Notes: a model not told the origin generated them from the sequence alone. A DNA stretch of 64,000 nt from Clostridium ljungdahlii DSM 13528 (GCF_000143685.1 NC_014328.1:4566066-4630065), one strand, 5' to 3'. Counted from the stretch's first letter, positions 25,833 through 35,642 are shown. Made by a program: numbers and translations.

Positions 25833-27275
25833 ATGAAAAAATCGAAGCTTAAATCTGACAAAGTAATAACATTTTATGAATACATAATAAAAAGATTCTT
25901 ATTTATAATAATTTTATGTGTAGCATTAACATCAGTAATTTATTATGTATATTGTACAAATATAATGATAAATGATACAAAAGATGCCCTAAAAAAAGTT
26001 GCAGTAGCATCTCAGTATATTATAAATGGAGACGAACACGAAAAAATAACTACTGATACCTCACAGCAATATAAAGATATGTGTAATATTCTTACAGATT
26101 TTAGACGTAAAAGTAATGTGTCTGATGTATATACTATGATAAAATCAGATAACTCACATACAAAGTTTGTACTTGCTTCCTATGATGCACAATCAACCTT
26201 TATGAAAGACTATATGTTTAATGATAAAATGAAGTCCGCATACTACAATGGAAAAATTACAGTTTTAGATACTCCTATTACTGACCTTGAGGGCACATTT
26301 TATTCAGCATATGCTCCTCTTTATAATTCCAAGGGAAAAGTAGTAGCTTTAATCGGAGTAGATATATCAGCACAGCAAATAATAAATTTAAAACATAAAA
26401 TATTTATAACATTTATTTTATTGTTTTTACTAACCTGTTTAATTGGAATATTTATTAGTTATTTCTCTGTTAAACCTATAAATAAGGTTATAAAATCATT
26501 GAATGGACTTGTATTAAAAGTTTCAAAGGGTGATTTCTCCTCAGACTTTGATGAATCTATTATTAAAATCAAGGAGATAAAAGATTTTACTCATACTATT
26601 AACACTATGAATAAGAACATAAGCTTTCTAATAAAAATAGTTTCTGAAAATTCCAGAGAAATTGAATTAAAAGCAGAGAAATTGAACTCTTTAGTAGATA
26701 AAGTAAATTTATCTGCTCAAGTAATTACATCAATAGTTGAGGAAATGGTTTATACCTATGAAAACATAAGAAATTTTACTATAGAAACTATAAGAAAAAA
26801 TAAAAATAATTATACAACAAACCTTGAAAAAACTTATACTGGTTTTAAAAACTTAGTTGACAATTTCAATGAAGAAATTAGAAAAGTTACTGACAATTTT
26901 AATAAGCTGAAACTTGTATGCTTAAATAATACAAAAAGCCCTGATACAAAACTTATTAAAAAGTATATGGATAATCTTGATAACGAATTAGAAGAGATAA
27001 ATAGTATGTTTAATCTGTCATTAGATATTTTACATGAACTAAATGCCAATGATATAAGAAATAATAAATTATCGGAAAACGAACTATTTAATTATAACAA
27101 TAAAATAATTGAAAAGTTTGACAAAGTCAACAGTGCTAATGTTTACATATCTGATGGCATAAACGATCAGGCAAAAGCAATTGAGGGAATCCTCGAAGAA
27201 ATAGTAAATTTAAAAGAGATTTCAAATAATTTAAATAAGAACCTTAAAAAGATTAACTACTATAAGAAAAACTAA
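25833..27275 (+). CDS. Cache/HAMP membrane sensor protein lacking an MCP signalling tip
   Basis: A 480-residue protein with TM1 near residues 20-42 and an extracytoplasmic Cache-like domain (VSDVYTMIKSDNSHTKFVLA near 105; FYSAYAPLYNSKGKVVALIGVDIS near 155). TM2 is near 190-212, followed by HAMP (VKPINKVIKSLNGLV). A long coiled coil follows to the end. The C-terminus (DQAKAIEGILEEIVNLKEISNNL) resembles the final methylation helix of chemoreceptors, but the conserved tip ([14 protein letters not shown]) is absent and replaced by Lys/Asn-rich helices. CGGAGGG precedes the ATG. It may be a chemoreceptor-derived sensor with another partner. The site in the agmatine island suggests a related ligand. 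Confidence 0.7.
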   Translation: MKKSKLKSDKVITFYEYIIKRFLFIIILCVALTSVIYYVYCTNIMINDTKDALKKVAVASQYIINGDEHEKITTDTSQQYKDMCNILTDFRRKSNVSDVYTMIKSDNSHTKFVLASYDAQSTFMKDYMFNDKMKSAYYNGKITVLDTPITDLEGTFYSAYAPLYNSKGKVVALIGVDISAQQIINLKHKIFITFILLFLLTCLIGIFISYFSVKPINKVIKSLNGLVLKVSKGDFSSDFDESIIKIKEIKDFTHTINTMNKNISFLIKIVSENSREIELKAEKLNSLVDKVNLSAQVITSIVEEMVYTYENIRNFTIETIRKNKNNYTTNLEKTYTGFKNLVDNFNEEIRKVTDNFNKLKLVCLNNTKSPDTKLIKKYMDNLDNELEEINSMFNLSLDILHELNANDIRNNKLSENELFNYNNKIIEKFDKVNSANVYISDGINDQAKAIEGILEEIVNLKEISNNLNKNLKKINYYKKN

Positions 27276-27296
27276 TAATTATATTTAGGCAGTATT

Positions 27297-27344
27297 AAAA
27301 AGTACCATATAAATTTCCAACCTGGAATTTTATATGGTACTTTT
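27297..27344. terminator. Bidirectional terminator between convergent genes
   Basis: A long stem AGTACCATATAAA/TTTATATGGTACT extended by TTCC/GGAA inside and A/T runs outside, serving the Cache protein gene and arcC. Confidence 0.85.
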
Positions 27345-27372
27345 AATCTAGCAAATGTTTTAATAGATCTTA

Positions 27373-28311
27373 TTACAAAGTAATTACTGTACCACTAAGG
27401 CCTTTCATAGCAAGTGGTGCCTTTTCTAAAGAAGCAATTACTGATTTTCTCCCGGCTTTACTAGTGGCAAACTGAACTGCAGCCTCTACCTTAGGCAGCA
27501 TACTTCCTGGTGCAAAATGGCCTTCACTAGCTAAATTTTTTGCCTCTTCTACGGATATTTCTTTTAGCTCCTTCTGATTTGGCTTTCCATAATTGATAGC
27601 AACACGATCAACTGCTGTTAAAATAAACAGATAATCTGCATCTACAAGTTCTGCCAATTTCGCAGAACCAAAATCTTTATCGACAACTGCTGGAATTCCT
27701 TCATAATCACCATTATCATTTAAGACAACAGGAATACCACCGCCGCCACAAGCAATTACTATAAATTCGTGGTCAAGCAAGTTTAATATAGAATCCTTTT
27801 CTACAATATCAACTGGCTTAGGGGATGCAACCATCTGCCTGTAACCCCTGCCTGCATCTTCTTTCATTACTAATTTAGGGTCTTCTTCCATCATCTTTAA
27901 TGCTTCTTCTTTTGAATAAAATCCTCCAATTGGTTTTGTAGGACATTTAAAAGCATTGTCATTCTTATCTACTAACATTTGTGTTACTACAGTTGCCACA
28001 TGCCATGGCATTCCCTGCTTCTTTAGTTCTTTTTTTAACCCCTTTTGCAAATGATACCCTATATATCCCTGACTCATAGCCGTACACTCTGGTAGCTCAA
28101 ACTTTGCAACTTTATCATTATTAGCTGAAGCAATATCAAGTGCCAGACTAATCATTCCTACTTGAGGGCCGTTGCCATGACTTATAATTATTTCATGCCC
28201 CTGTTTGATTAATCCAATTAAAGATGGAGCTGCATTATCTATCATTTTTTGTTGTTCTATTGGAGTTTTTCCTAAAGCGTTTCCCCCAAGGGCAATTACA
28301 ATTCTTGACAT
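27373..28311 (-). CDS. arcC: Carbamate kinase
   Basis: A 312-residue enzyme that transfers phosphate from carbamoyl phosphate to ADP, giving ATP, ammonia and CO2: the energy-yielding last step of agmatine (or arginine) fermentation. Amino acid kinase-fold signatures are IVIALGGNALGK (residues 4-15), IISHGNGPQVG near residue 43, VVAS-like PKPVDIVE, and FIVIACGGGGIPVV near residue 208. AGGAG lies upstream of the ATG. It lies 47 bp after ptcA on the same strand and shares its sigma-54 promoter. No arcA (arginine deiminase) is present, so agmatine is the likely source of carbamoyl phosphate here. Confidence 0.97.
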   Translation of the reverse strand: MSRIVIALGGNALGKTPIEQQKMIDNAAPSLIGLIKQGHEIIISHGNGPQVGMISLALDIASANNDKVAKFELPECTAMSQGYIGYHLQKGLKKELKKQGMPWHVATVVTQMLVDKNDNAFKCPTKPIGGFYSKEEALKMMEEDPKLVMKEDAGRGYRQMVASPKPVDIVEKDSILNLLDHEFIVIACGGGGIPVVLNDNGDYEGIPAVVDKDFGSAKLAELVDADYLFILTAVDRVAINYGKPNQKELKEISVEEAKNLASEGHFAPGSMLPKVEAAVQFATSKAGRKSVIASLEKAPLAMKGLSGTVITL

Positions 28312-28358
28312 ATTTTTTCTCCTTTATTTGTACAAATTTCTATAGATAATTATTCCTA

Positions 28359-29375
28359 CTAGCCAATAGAATTTAGAACTACTTCCAATTCAGCTCTAGC
28401 CTTCATTTGTGCAACTTTATCTTCTTTTTTTGCATTTTGGTTTAAGAAATATACAAGTAATCCTCTCATAGCTGTCAATCTGTTTTCGCCTTCATCAAAC
28501 ACGATAGAATAATCAGCATCTATTACTTCATCTACTACCTCTTCTCCTCTTGTTGCAGGTAGACAATGCATAAATTTTACATTAGGGCTTGCTTTTGCCA
28601 TCATCTCTTTAGTTACTTGATATTTAGGATAGAATATTGCCATTCTGTCTTCTTTAGAAAGTTCAGCATCATATAAACCATACCAAACATCAGTATAAAC
28701 AAAATCTGCATCCTTTAATGCTTCATCTTCATTATCTGTAATCAATAATGAACCACCAGATACTTTACAATTCTCTTCTCCAATCTTAGTAAGTTCTTTC
28801 TTTAATTGATAACCTTTTGGTCCATATTGAACGAAATGCATTCCTAATTTAGTTGTAATAAACATTAAGGAAGCACATACCTGAGTAGCATCTCCTACAA
28901 ATACAACTTTACAATCTTCTAATTTCTTTCCTTCTGGTAAATGTTCTGTCATAGTACAAATGTCTCCCATTTCCTGGGTTGGATGGTTGTAATCAGACAT
29001 ACCATTAATTACTGGTACTGTAGCATTTTTTGCAAGATCAACTACACTCTTATGTCTGTCTACACGTGCCATAAGAATATCTACTAATCTAGATAAAACA
29101 CGGCTTGTATCCTCGATAGTTTCATGTCCTCCCAATTGAATCTGACCTGGAGCTAAATACTGGGCATGTCCACCAAGTTGTTCCATTGCTGTCTCAAAAG
29201 ATACCCTTGTTCTAGTTGAACTCTGTTGAAAGATCATTCCTAATGTTTTATGTTTAAGTAACTGTGGATAATATCCATTCTTGATACATCTTTTCAACTT
29301 TAAGGATAAGTTAATAATATCCATCAATTCTTCCTTTGTAAAATCATTTGTGTCTATAAAATCTTTTACTGCCAT
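28359..29375 (-). CDS. ptcA: Putrescine carbamoyltransferase
   Basis: A 338-residue transcarbamylase that phosphorolyses N-carbamoylputrescine to putrescine and carbamoyl phosphate. The carbamoyl phosphate site [10 protein letters not shown] is near residue 52, with HPTQEMGDI near 132 and [11 protein letters not shown] near 268. Several stretches mark the putrescine rather than ornithine enzyme: [37 protein letters not shown], and the extended C-terminal helix after [16 protein letters not shown], which supports trimer formation in this subfamily. GGAGG lies upstream of the ATG. The gene is first in the ptcA-arcC pair behind the sigma-54 promoter at 29455-29470, giving a leader of about 70 nt. 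Confidence 0.96.
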   Translation of the reverse strand: MAVKDFIDTNDFTKEELMDIINLSLKLKRCIKNGYYPQLLKHKTLGMIFQQSSTRTRVSFETAMEQLGGHAQYLAPGQIQLGGHETIEDTSRVLSRLVDILMARVDRHKSVVDLAKNATVPVINGMSDYNHPTQEMGDICTMTEHLPEGKKLEDCKVVFVGDATQVCASLMFITTKLGMHFVQYGPKGYQLKKELTKIGEENCKVSGGSLLITDNEDEALKDADFVYTDVWYGLYDAELSKEDRMAIFYPKYQVTKEMMAKASPNVKFMHCLPATRGEEVVDEVIDADYSIVFDEGENRLTAMRGLLVYFLNQNAKKEDKVAQMKARAELEVVLNSIG

Positions 29376-29454
29376 TTTTTCTTCCTCCTAAAAATTAATG
29401 TTTTGTTATGAATTTTTTATTACTACTTGTAAAAGTTTTCTCACATAACTATTT

Positions 29455-29470
29455 AGCAATATCCATGCCA
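29455..29470 (-). promoter_or_regulatory. Sigma-54 promoter for ptcA-arcC
   Basis: The minus strand reads TGGCATGGATATTGCT, matching TGGCAC-N5-TTGCW at all but the last base of the -24 block, with the invariant GG and GC ten bases apart. The predicted start is near 29443, 68 nt before the ptcA ATG. Operator-like sites lie 64 and 117 bp upstream. Confidence 0.83.
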
Positions 29471-29533
29471 AAAATTAATTATAAGGAAATGGCTATTTTA
29501 CTGAAATACCATACTTGAAATATTAAATAATTT

Positions 29534-29548
29534 ATTTCAATTTGGGAT
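29534..29548. promoter_or_regulatory. Enhancer-like site (ptcA proximal)
   Basis: ATTTCA-ATT-TGGGAT, a diverged member of the island operator family (right half TGGGAT), 64 bp upstream of the ptcA -24 element; the spacing is nearly the same as at the agu and EBP1 promoters. Confidence 0.5.
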
Positions 29549-29586
29549 ATGTCACAAAAATTTACTGTGTTTAAATCAGTTTCTAT

Positions 29587-29601
29587 ATTTCAAAATGACA
29601 T
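29587..29601. promoter_or_regulatory. Enhancer-like site (ptcA distal)
   Basis: ATTTCA-AAA-TGACAT, a close match to the island operator pattern, 117 bp upstream of the ptcA -24 element. Between about 29602 and 29790 the DNA is AT-rich and I see no further feature. Confidence 0.58.
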
Positions 29602-29794
29602 ATACCTTTTATATATTAGAAATTGTACGCAAGTTTATTTGACATAACAAGAAAATCTATATCAAGTAAAAACTTTTTCGTGTTATTAAAAATAATTAAA
29701 ACATATTTAAAGATTTCATAAAGTTAAACTTCTATTATGAATAGCCTCACAAGCTAAAATGCTCCTTGTAAATAATTTCACTATACAAAAATAA

Positions 29795-29825
29795 AGCCTA
29801 GAATAACTTTTATGCTATCTAGGCT
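29795..29825 (-). terminator. Terminator of the rhamnose operon
   Basis: Stem AGCCTAGA/TCTAGGCT with a long AT loop, followed on the minus strand by TTTATTTTT. It lies 14 bp after the rhaM stop codon. Confidence 0.75.
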
Positions 29826-29838
29826 CAAAATATCACAT

Positions 29839-30153
29839 TTAAGGTAAATAAAATATTTTCTTCAAATCTACACTTTTAGGACTGTTATCTTCATTAGTTT
29901 CCATTATATCTTTCATATACTTCCACCACTTTTGACAAATCTCAGTATTTGCCATTTCATTGTATGATTTTTCATCTCTAGCTTCAACATATGAAAACAA
30001 ATATCCTGTTTCCTCATCTAAAAATATAGAATAATTATCATAGCCATGCTTTTTTAATTCTTCTTTCATTTCAAGCCATATTTCATCATGCCTTTTTTTA
30101 TATTCATCATAACAATTCTTATATAACTTCATTTTACAAACTTTTCTAATCAT
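29839..30153 (-). CDS. rhaM: L-rhamnose mutarotase
   Basis: A 104-residue enzyme interconverting alpha and beta anomers of L-rhamnose before isomerisation. The start [10 protein letters not shown] is chosen because GGTGGGGG lies 8 nt upstream and the length then equals the usual 104 residues. The family pattern [20 protein letters not shown] (residues 16-35) contains the active-site His, and the C-terminal half has YSIFLDE, LFSYVEA and the Trp pair [10 protein letters not shown]. It is the last gene of a five-gene minus-strand rhamnose operon and follows the MFS transporter by 34 bp. Confidence 0.93.
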   Translation of the reverse strand: MIRKVCKMKLYKNCYDEYKKRHDEIWLEMKEELKKHGYDNYSIFLDEETGYLFSYVEARDEKSYNEMANTEICQKWWKYMKDIMETNEDNSPKSVDLKKIFYLP

Positions 30154-30187
30154 ATAACAATCCCCCACCTATAATATTTACATTATA

Positions 30188-31453
30188 CTATATAGACATA
30201 TTCATTTCTTTTTCAATTTGTTTTAAGCTCTTACCAGATGTCTTAGGGGCAAATACTATGCCAACTATCATACTTACTAATAAGAAAGCAGTCATGGTTA
30301 AAGCTAATCCCTGAAATCCCAATGTTGCTAATGTTGGTACGAAGAAACTCCAAAATCCAAGTCCAATACGTACAATTGAGAACATAATTCCCTGTGCTGT
30401 AGATCTAAATCTTGTAGGGAAAAGTTCACTTGACCATAATTGAAAAAATGGCTGCTGTGCCATACCCTGTCCAATGCCCCAAAGTATAACGTATGATAGA
30501 GAAATAACAAAATTTAATTTGAAGAATGCAAACAACGCCATAGAGGTAACGTTTACTATAGCCCCTATAAAAAATGTCCACTTTCTACCTTTGGAACTAT
30601 CGCTAAAACGCATAAATATAGTTACTGTTGTAAATACAGATATTGCAAATTCCAGACATTGAAGTCCCACACTAGTTGCTTGGGATTGGGATCCAAAATT
30701 TTGAAGAATATATGGTAAGAAAAATCCTCCAGTTCCTGCTACCAAATTCCACAATCCATACATAGCTACAAGAAAAATAATTGACTTTAAATTTTGACCT
30801 TTAAATAAGCTGGATACACTAACTTTTTCACTTTTATCTATGTTCTTTAACTTTTTCTGTTCTTCTTCCCATGTCTGAGATTCTGACATATCATGACGCA
30901 TTAACCATGTTATAAATGCTATTACTATAAGATGTAAAAATACTATTCTAGCTCCCCATATACCCAAAGGAGTTAATATAAATGATAAAGCTAATGTGCA
31001 AACAGGTCCAAGTGACCACAAAGCTTGTGCCAAACCTCCATGTTTTCCTCTTGAATCTGCGGGTGCCTGCTCTGCAATTAATGTCCATGATGCTGGTATA
31101 TCTGCTCCAACAGCCAATCCAGCCACTATATATCCCAAAAACAACATCCATGGTTTTACAGCACAAACCAATATAAACATACCTATTATATATACTAAAA
31201 GATCATAAGCATATATCTTTTTTCTTCCAAACTTATCGCAGATTCTTCCTCCTATAAGTGCTCCTACCCCGGCAGATATTGCATTAGAACTTATAGCTCC
31301 TAATAGTCCAACAGTTGTATTACTCAAGTGAAATTGGGCTGCCCAAAGAGTCAATGCACTTGCGCCAGATACAATAGAGCCTGAATCCAAGTAATTAGCC
31401 AAAGCTGCTGATATGGTCCATCTCCAGTGTTTTCTTTTTTCAGAAACTTCCAT
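30188..31453 (-). CDS. MFS transporter, probable L-rhamnose permease
   Basis: A 421-residue major facilitator protein with twelve predicted helices. The loop 2-3 motif GGRICDKFGRKKIYAYD near residue 67 is typical. The TM4 segment VGADIPASWTLIAEQAPADSRGKHGG and the second-half ELFPTRFRSTAQGIMFS resemble sugar-porter and organic-acid symporters. The two classical E. coli RhaT features are absent: RhaT belongs to another family. Its placement between rhaM and rhaD points to rhamnose or rhamnose oligosaccharide uptake; this is inference from context. GGGGAGG lies upstream of the ATG. About 108 bp separate it from rhaD, including a long hairpin. Confidence 0.82.
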   Translation of the reverse strand: MEVSEKRKHWRWTISAALANYLDSGSIVSGASALTLWAAQFHLSNTTVGLLGAISSNAISAGVGALIGGRICDKFGRKKIYAYDLLVYIIGMFILVCAVKPWMLFLGYIVAGLAVGADIPASWTLIAEQAPADSRGKHGGLAQALWSLGPVCTLALSFILTPLGIWGARIVFLHLIVIAFITWLMRHDMSESQTWEEEQKKLKNIDKSEKVSVSSLFKGQNLKSIIFLVAMYGLWNLVAGTGGFFLPYILQNFGSQSQATSVGLQCLEFAISVFTTVTIFMRFSDSSKGRKWTFFIGAIVNVTSMALFAFFKLNFVISLSYVILWGIGQGMAQQPFFQLWSSELFPTRFRSTAQGIMFSIVRIGLGFWSFFVPTLATLGFQGLALTMTAFLLVSMIVGIVFAPKTSGKSLKQIEKEMNMSI

Positions 31454-31497
31454 TACATAACATCCTCCCCGTTTATTAAAATTATTGATTATTACAC

Positions 31498-31540
31498 TTT
31501 CATGAGAACATCTTCCAAAATAAAATATGTTCTCATGAAA
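31498..31540. other. Long hairpin between rhaD and the MFS gene
   Basis: A perfect 14-bp stem TTTCATGAGAACAT/ATGTTCTCATGAAA within the rhamnose operon. On the minus strand it lacks a T-run after the stem. It may be a processing or stability element that lowers or separates expression of the transporter from the enzymes. Confidence 0.5.
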
Positions 31541-31561
31541 TAATTTTTCTAAAAAACGTTT

Positions 31562-32413
31562 TTATTTTAATATTCCATCTCTCACGATAACTTTAAATTC
31601 CCTTGCAAGCTCTTTTAACTGTTCGTCAGTTAATTCTTGTTTAATCTGACCACATGAATGAACTTTAACGTAAACTTCTGCTGCCTTTTCTACAGTTTCA
31701 ATTAGTCCAAAAGCTTCATCTACAGTAGAACCTGTCCCAAATATGCCATGATAAGGCCATATAACTAGACGATATTCTTTCATTTTTTCAGCAGTTTTTC
31801 TTCCTATTTCATCACTTCCGGGCACCATCCACGGTAATATACCAACACCATCTGGGAATACAACAAGACACTCCGTACACATTTTCCATAATGTTTTAGT
31901 AAAAGTTGCTTCATCCAATTCATGAACAAATGTCATAGTTATAACATTTGTAGCATGTGTATGTATAACTACTCTATGATTTTTGTCAATTTTCAACCTT
32001 TCTATATGACTCATAAAATGGGCTGGCAGCTCACTTGTAGGACTTGATCCATCCTCATATCCCCAAAGAACGTATATACTATTTCCATTCTCTGAAACCT
32101 TTACTATTCCCAAATTTGTTTCTGGAGAATCAATCACATTTTTAAAATACTTACCTGTTCCTGTAACTAAAAATATCTTGTTTGCCAATTCTTTTACCGG
32201 GAAAGATAATTTGATTTCCCTTGTGAATTTATTTGTATCAATATATTTACTTACTTCATCATCATAAAGCAAATAGCTTATATTTCCTCCATTTCGTTCA
32301 TCCCATCCCATTCTCCACATATTATAAGTAACTTTCATCATTTCTTTTAAAAATGGAGCTTCTAATATTTTATTATTACAGCATTTGTTATCCAATGTAA
32401 TCATTCCTTTCAA
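31562..32413 (-). CDS. rhaD: Rhamnulose-1-phosphate aldolase
   Basis: A 283-residue class II (zinc) aldolase cleaving L-rhamnulose 1-phosphate to dihydroxyacetone phosphate and L-lactaldehyde. The aldolase/epimerase fold shows [14 protein letters not shown] near residue 35, the zinc region [12 protein letters not shown] with the catalytic Glu region, [15 protein letters not shown] (two His ligands) near residue 145, and [18 protein letters not shown] with the third His. The TTG at 32413, directly after the rhaA stop, has AGAGGA at good distance. A TTG seven codons farther downstream, with AAAGGA 9 nt before it, is an alternative. The internal ATG has no spacing from its purine run. Coupled to rhaA. 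Confidence 0.93.
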   Translation of the reverse strand: MKGMITLDNKCCNNKILEAPFLKEMMKVTYNMWRMGWDERNGGNISYLLYDDEVSKYIDTNKFTREIKLSFPVKELANKIFLVTGTGKYFKNVIDSPETNLGIVKVSENGNSIYVLWGYEDGSSPTSELPAHFMSHIERLKIDKNHRVVIHTHATNVITMTFVHELDEATFTKTLWKMCTECLVVFPDGVGILPWMVPGSDEIGRKTAEKMKEYRLVIWPYHGIFGTGSTVDEAFGLIETVEKAAEVYVKVHSCGQIKQELTDEQLKELAREFKVIVRDGILK

Positions 32414-33673
32414 CTATTTCCTCTTAACTAATACATCCTTTTCATATTGTTTTACTTCATCAAACCATTCTTCACGTACAGGGACATCCATTTTTTCACA
32501 GTAATAATCCCATACATCGGAAAATGGATATGATTTAAATTCCTCTAATAACACAATTCTTGAAGTATAATCTTTTTCTAATTCCAATTTCTTTAATAAT
32601 TCTGTAGGTTCCAGCATAGCCTTAAGCAGTGCCTTTATCATATTTCTTGCTCCAATAACCCATGCTGCTATACGATTTACGCTTCCATCAAAGAAATCCA
32701 ATCCTATATGAGTTCTCTTTATTAAATCATTTCTAACAAGTTCATGAGCAATTTCTTCAAGTTCATCACTCATTATAACTATATGGTCACTATCCCATCT
32801 AACTGGTCTGCTTACATGTAATAACAGTTCATCAGTAAACATCAAAACTGATGATATTTTATTTGAGATAGTTTCTGTTGGGTGAAAATGTCCAGCATCC
32901 AGGCATATTGCCTTGTTATTTTTAATTGCGTATCCCATATAAAATTCATGAGAACCAACTACATAACTTTCTGATCCTATCCCAAATACTTTACTTTCAA
33001 CTGCATCCAAATTGTATTTTTCATCTACGTTCTGAGAAAATATTTCATCTAAAGAATCCTTCAATCTCTTTCTCGGTTCCAACCTATCTATTGGAGTATC
33101 CTTATATCCGTCTGGCACCCAAATATTAGTTACACATTTTTGTCCAAGTTCTTTTCCAAAATACTCTCCTATTTTCCTGCATGCCATACAATGTTTTATC
33201 CAAAAATCTCGAATTTTTTTATCAGGATTACTTAGTGTAAATCCATCTTCAGATTTTGGATGAGAAAAACATGTGGGATTAAAATCGAGTCCCAGTCCAT
33301 TTTCTTTAGCCCATTTAACCCAGCTTTCAAAATGCTTGGGTTCTAATTCATCTAGTTCAACTTTTTCATGGGTGTCTGCATATATTGCATGCAAATTTAC
33401 CTTATGCTTTCCAGGAATTAATGCAAGTGCCTTTTCTATATCATTTCTAAGTTCTAATACGTTTCTAGCTGCTCCAGGATAATTTCCTGTAACTGATATT
33501 CCTCCAGTTAATTCTTGGTCTTTGTTTAAAAATCCTCTGACATCATCTCCTTGCCAACAGTGCAGCGATATTTTTATTTTGGATAGCTTGTCCAAAACCT
33601 TATCCACATCAATGTCATATTTACCATATAATTTTCTAGCCTCACTATATCTCGTTAATATACTCTGATTCAT
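32414..33673 (-). CDS. rhaA: L-rhamnose isomerase
   Basis: A 419-residue metal-dependent isomerase converting L-rhamnose to L-rhamnulose. The start [23 protein letters not shown] is set by GGAGG 7 nt upstream, and the length then equals the E. coli enzyme; an in-frame start 11 codons earlier has no site. Family features are [15 protein letters not shown] near residue 37, [39 protein letters not shown] near residue 136, metal-binding [12 protein letters not shown] near residue 260 and RWDSDHIVI. It follows rhaB by 17 bp and abuts rhaD, so the three are translationally close. Confidence 0.97.
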   Translation of the reverse strand: MNQSILTRYSEARKLYGKYDIDVDKVLDKLSKIKISLHCWQGDDVRGFLNKDQELTGGISVTGNYPGAARNVLELRNDIEKALALIPGKHKVNLHAIYADTHEKVELDELEPKHFESWVKWAKENGLGLDFNPTCFSHPKSEDGFTLSNPDKKIRDFWIKHCMACRKIGEYFGKELGQKCVTNIWVPDGYKDTPIDRLEPRKRLKDSLDEIFSQNVDEKYNLDAVESKVFGIGSESYVVGSHEFYMGYAIKNNKAICLDAGHFHPTETISNKISSVLMFTDELLLHVSRPVRWDSDHIVIMSDELEEIAHELVRNDLIKRTHIGLDFFDGSVNRIAAWVIGARNMIKALLKAMLEPTELLKKLELEKDYTSRIVLLEEFKSYPFSDVWDYYCEKMDVPVREEWFDEVKQYEKDVLVKRK

Positions 33674-33690
33674 ATTCTTACCTCCATAAA

Positions 33691-35145
33691 TTATTTTAAA
33701 ATACACAATTTTAAGAATTTTTCATATATACCACTTAAATTTTTAACTTTACAAGGATTATATTCATCTATCTTAAAAGATTGCCTAACTAATTTTCTGG
33801 CTTCGGTAATATTTTGAATTTCAAAACTTGATATCATTTGGACTATTATGTTTCCAAGTGCCGTCGATTCCACCGGACCTGCTATTACCTCTCTCTCTAT
33901 AACATCTGAGGTCGTCTGGCACAAAAGCTTATTTTGCACTCCACCACCAACTATATTCAAAGTATTAATTTTATTTCCGGTTACTTCTTCCAGCTCTTCA
34001 ATCGATCTTCTATAAGTAAGAGCTAAACTGTCGAAAATACACCTTGATATCTCACCTGCAGTATGAGGAACATTTTGTTCACTTTCTTTACAATACCTCT
34101 GAATTTCCTCTATCATGTTTTCAGGTTTTATAAATCTACAATCATTACAATTTATAATATATTTAAAAGCTTGCACTTTAAGAGCTTCGTCAACCAATTC
34201 CGAAAAACTGTATTTGTTATTATAATTTCTACGCACCTCCTGTATTAACCACAACCCAATTATATTTTTCAAAAATCTGTAGGTGCTAAAGGCTCCTCTT
34301 TCATTTGTATAATTATTTTCAAATGCAGCTTTATTATTTATCGGCTTATTCATTTCTACGCCAAGCAAAGACCAGGTTCCACTACTTAAATAAGCAAAAT
34401 TTTTATCACATCCTGGTACTCCAAGGACTGCCGATCCTGTATCATGCGTTGCAACCGATATAAGTGTACATTCTGGAAGGTTATACTTCTCTTTTAAACT
34501 TTGTTTTATACTGCCAACATTTTGTCCAGGCTGAATTAGTTTTGCAAATTGGCTTCTTTTAAGCCCTAAAATATTTAATAAGTCCCCATCATATTCTTTG
34601 GTCTCCAAATTCAATAATTGTGTTGTTGAGGCATTTGTAAGCTCATTTATATAATTTCCCGTAAGTAAATAGTATAAATAGTCTGGAATTAATAATATTT
34701 TTTCCACCTGTTTGAGTTCATCTTTATTATGTACATAAAGTTGATACAGTGTATTAAAATTTAAAAATTGAATCCCCGTTTTTTTATATATTTCTTCAAG
34801 TGACATGAATTTTGAAAATTCCTCTATAGCATTTTTTGTTCTTTCATCCCTATAAGAATAAACTTTTGATATTCTATTTCCATGTTTGTCAAGTAAAACA
34901 TAATCAACTGCCCAGGTATCTATTCCTAATGTACATTTATCTATTCCTAACTTAGCAGCTTTTTGAAGTCCTATTATTATATTGTTATATAAATTATTTA
35001 TATTCCAAAAATACTCTCCATCTTTTCTTATAATTTTATTTTCAAATCTGTGGATCTCTTCAATGACTATTTTACTATTTACCATTTTTCCTAATACTAA
35101 ACGTCCACTAGATGCCCCTATATCTACTGCTATGTGAAATCTCAT
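33691..35145 (-). CDS. rhaB: Rhamnulokinase
   Basis: A 484-residue FGGY-family kinase phosphorylating L-rhamnulose at position 1. The start [20 protein letters not shown] is favoured because AGAGG lies 11 nt upstream; a GTG four codons earlier overlaps that site. The two ATPase domains show VDIGASSGR at the N-terminus, [11 protein letters not shown] near residue 77, and the second-domain [22 protein letters not shown] near residue 395 with [37 protein letters not shown] near 220 contains the usual catalytic Asp region. It is the first gene of the rhamnose operon, 45 bp downstream of a cre-like site. Confidence 0.95.
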   Translation of the reverse strand: MRFHIAVDIGASSGRLVLGKMVNSKIVIEEIHRFENKIIRKDGEYFWNINNLYNNIIIGLQKAAKLGIDKCTLGIDTWAVDYVLLDKHGNRISKVYSYRDERTKNAIEEFSKFMSLEEIYKKTGIQFLNFNTLYQLYVHNKDELKQVEKILLIPDYLYYLLTGNYINELTNASTTQLLNLETKEYDGDLLNILGLKRSQFAKLIQPGQNVGSIKQSLKEKYNLPECTLISVATHDTGSAVLGVPGCDKNFAYLSSGTWSLLGVEMNKPINNKAAFENNYTNERGAFSTYRFLKNIIGLWLIQEVRRNYNNKYSFSELVDEALKVQAFKYIINCNDCRFIKPENMIEEIQRYCKESEQNVPHTAGEISRCIFDSLALTYRRSIEELEEVTGNKINTLNIVGGGVQNKLLCQTTSDVIEREVIAGPVESTALGNIIVQMISSFEIQNITEARKLVRQSFKIDEYNPCKVKNLSGIYEKFLKLCILK

Positions 35146-35189
35146 CTTATTTAACACCTCTTTTTAGAACTCCCAATAATTAAATGTTT

Positions 35190-35204
35190 TGTACTCGTTT
35201 ACAT
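35190..35204. promoter_or_regulatory. cre-like catabolite operator upstream of rhaB
   Basis: The minus strand reads ATGTAAACGAGTACA, which agrees with the CcpA cre pattern WTGNAANCGNWNNCW at all but one position and is palindromic (TGTA...TACA). It is 45 bp before the rhaB ATG, at or just downstream of the expected promoter, where CcpA would repress. A LacI-family regulator of another kind could use the same site. Confidence 0.5.
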
Positions 35205-35540
35205 ACATATTATATATTTGTCAGTGTTTGTTGTCAACATATTTTATTGTTATCTATTGTTTTTATCTTTTATTTTGTTGTATTTTATCTACATTCGTTA
35301 TTAAATCAACCTCTTATTTCAAATTTATTTACTATTTTAAAACCTTTGGAAATATTAATATTATATTTTTTACTACTTTATAAATATCTTAATAGATACT
35401 AGCTTTATTGGATAGACTATACCACAGTATTCACTAAAACCTTATTATCATTTGTTACTAAAATTGTACAACTAATAAGTAGATAAAAGATTAGTTATAT
35501 CTATTTTAGAATTATCTTTACTTAAGTCTCAAAACAACAT

Positions 35541-35563
35541 AAAGCAACATTTTGTATTGCTTT
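35541..35563. promoter_or_regulatory. Inverted repeat upstream of the DeoR gene
   Basis: AAAGCAA-N9-TTGCTTT, a perfect 7-bp dyad 80 bp before the DeoR-type gene and about 400 bp before rhaB. It may be the operator of the regulator. The rest of the 35205-35540 gap is very AT-rich and shows nothing I can name. Confidence 0.4.
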
Positions 35564-35642
35564 CTATAGATTTAAGGACTATATTCTGTTACAATAAATA
35601 ATATATTATAGTTTTATATACTAATGGGAGGTATTTTGTCCT

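Noticed and set aside
35184..35402. Two overlapping short plus-strand open frames upstream of the DeoR gene
   Set aside because: Very AT-rich, Phe/Leu/Tyr-dominated translations without ribosome binding sites, in the rhamnose control region.
35541..35563. A further sigma-54 promoter (TTGC block) before the DeoR gene
   Set aside because: The TTGC here belongs to a symmetric dyad and there is no GG element ten bases upstream.
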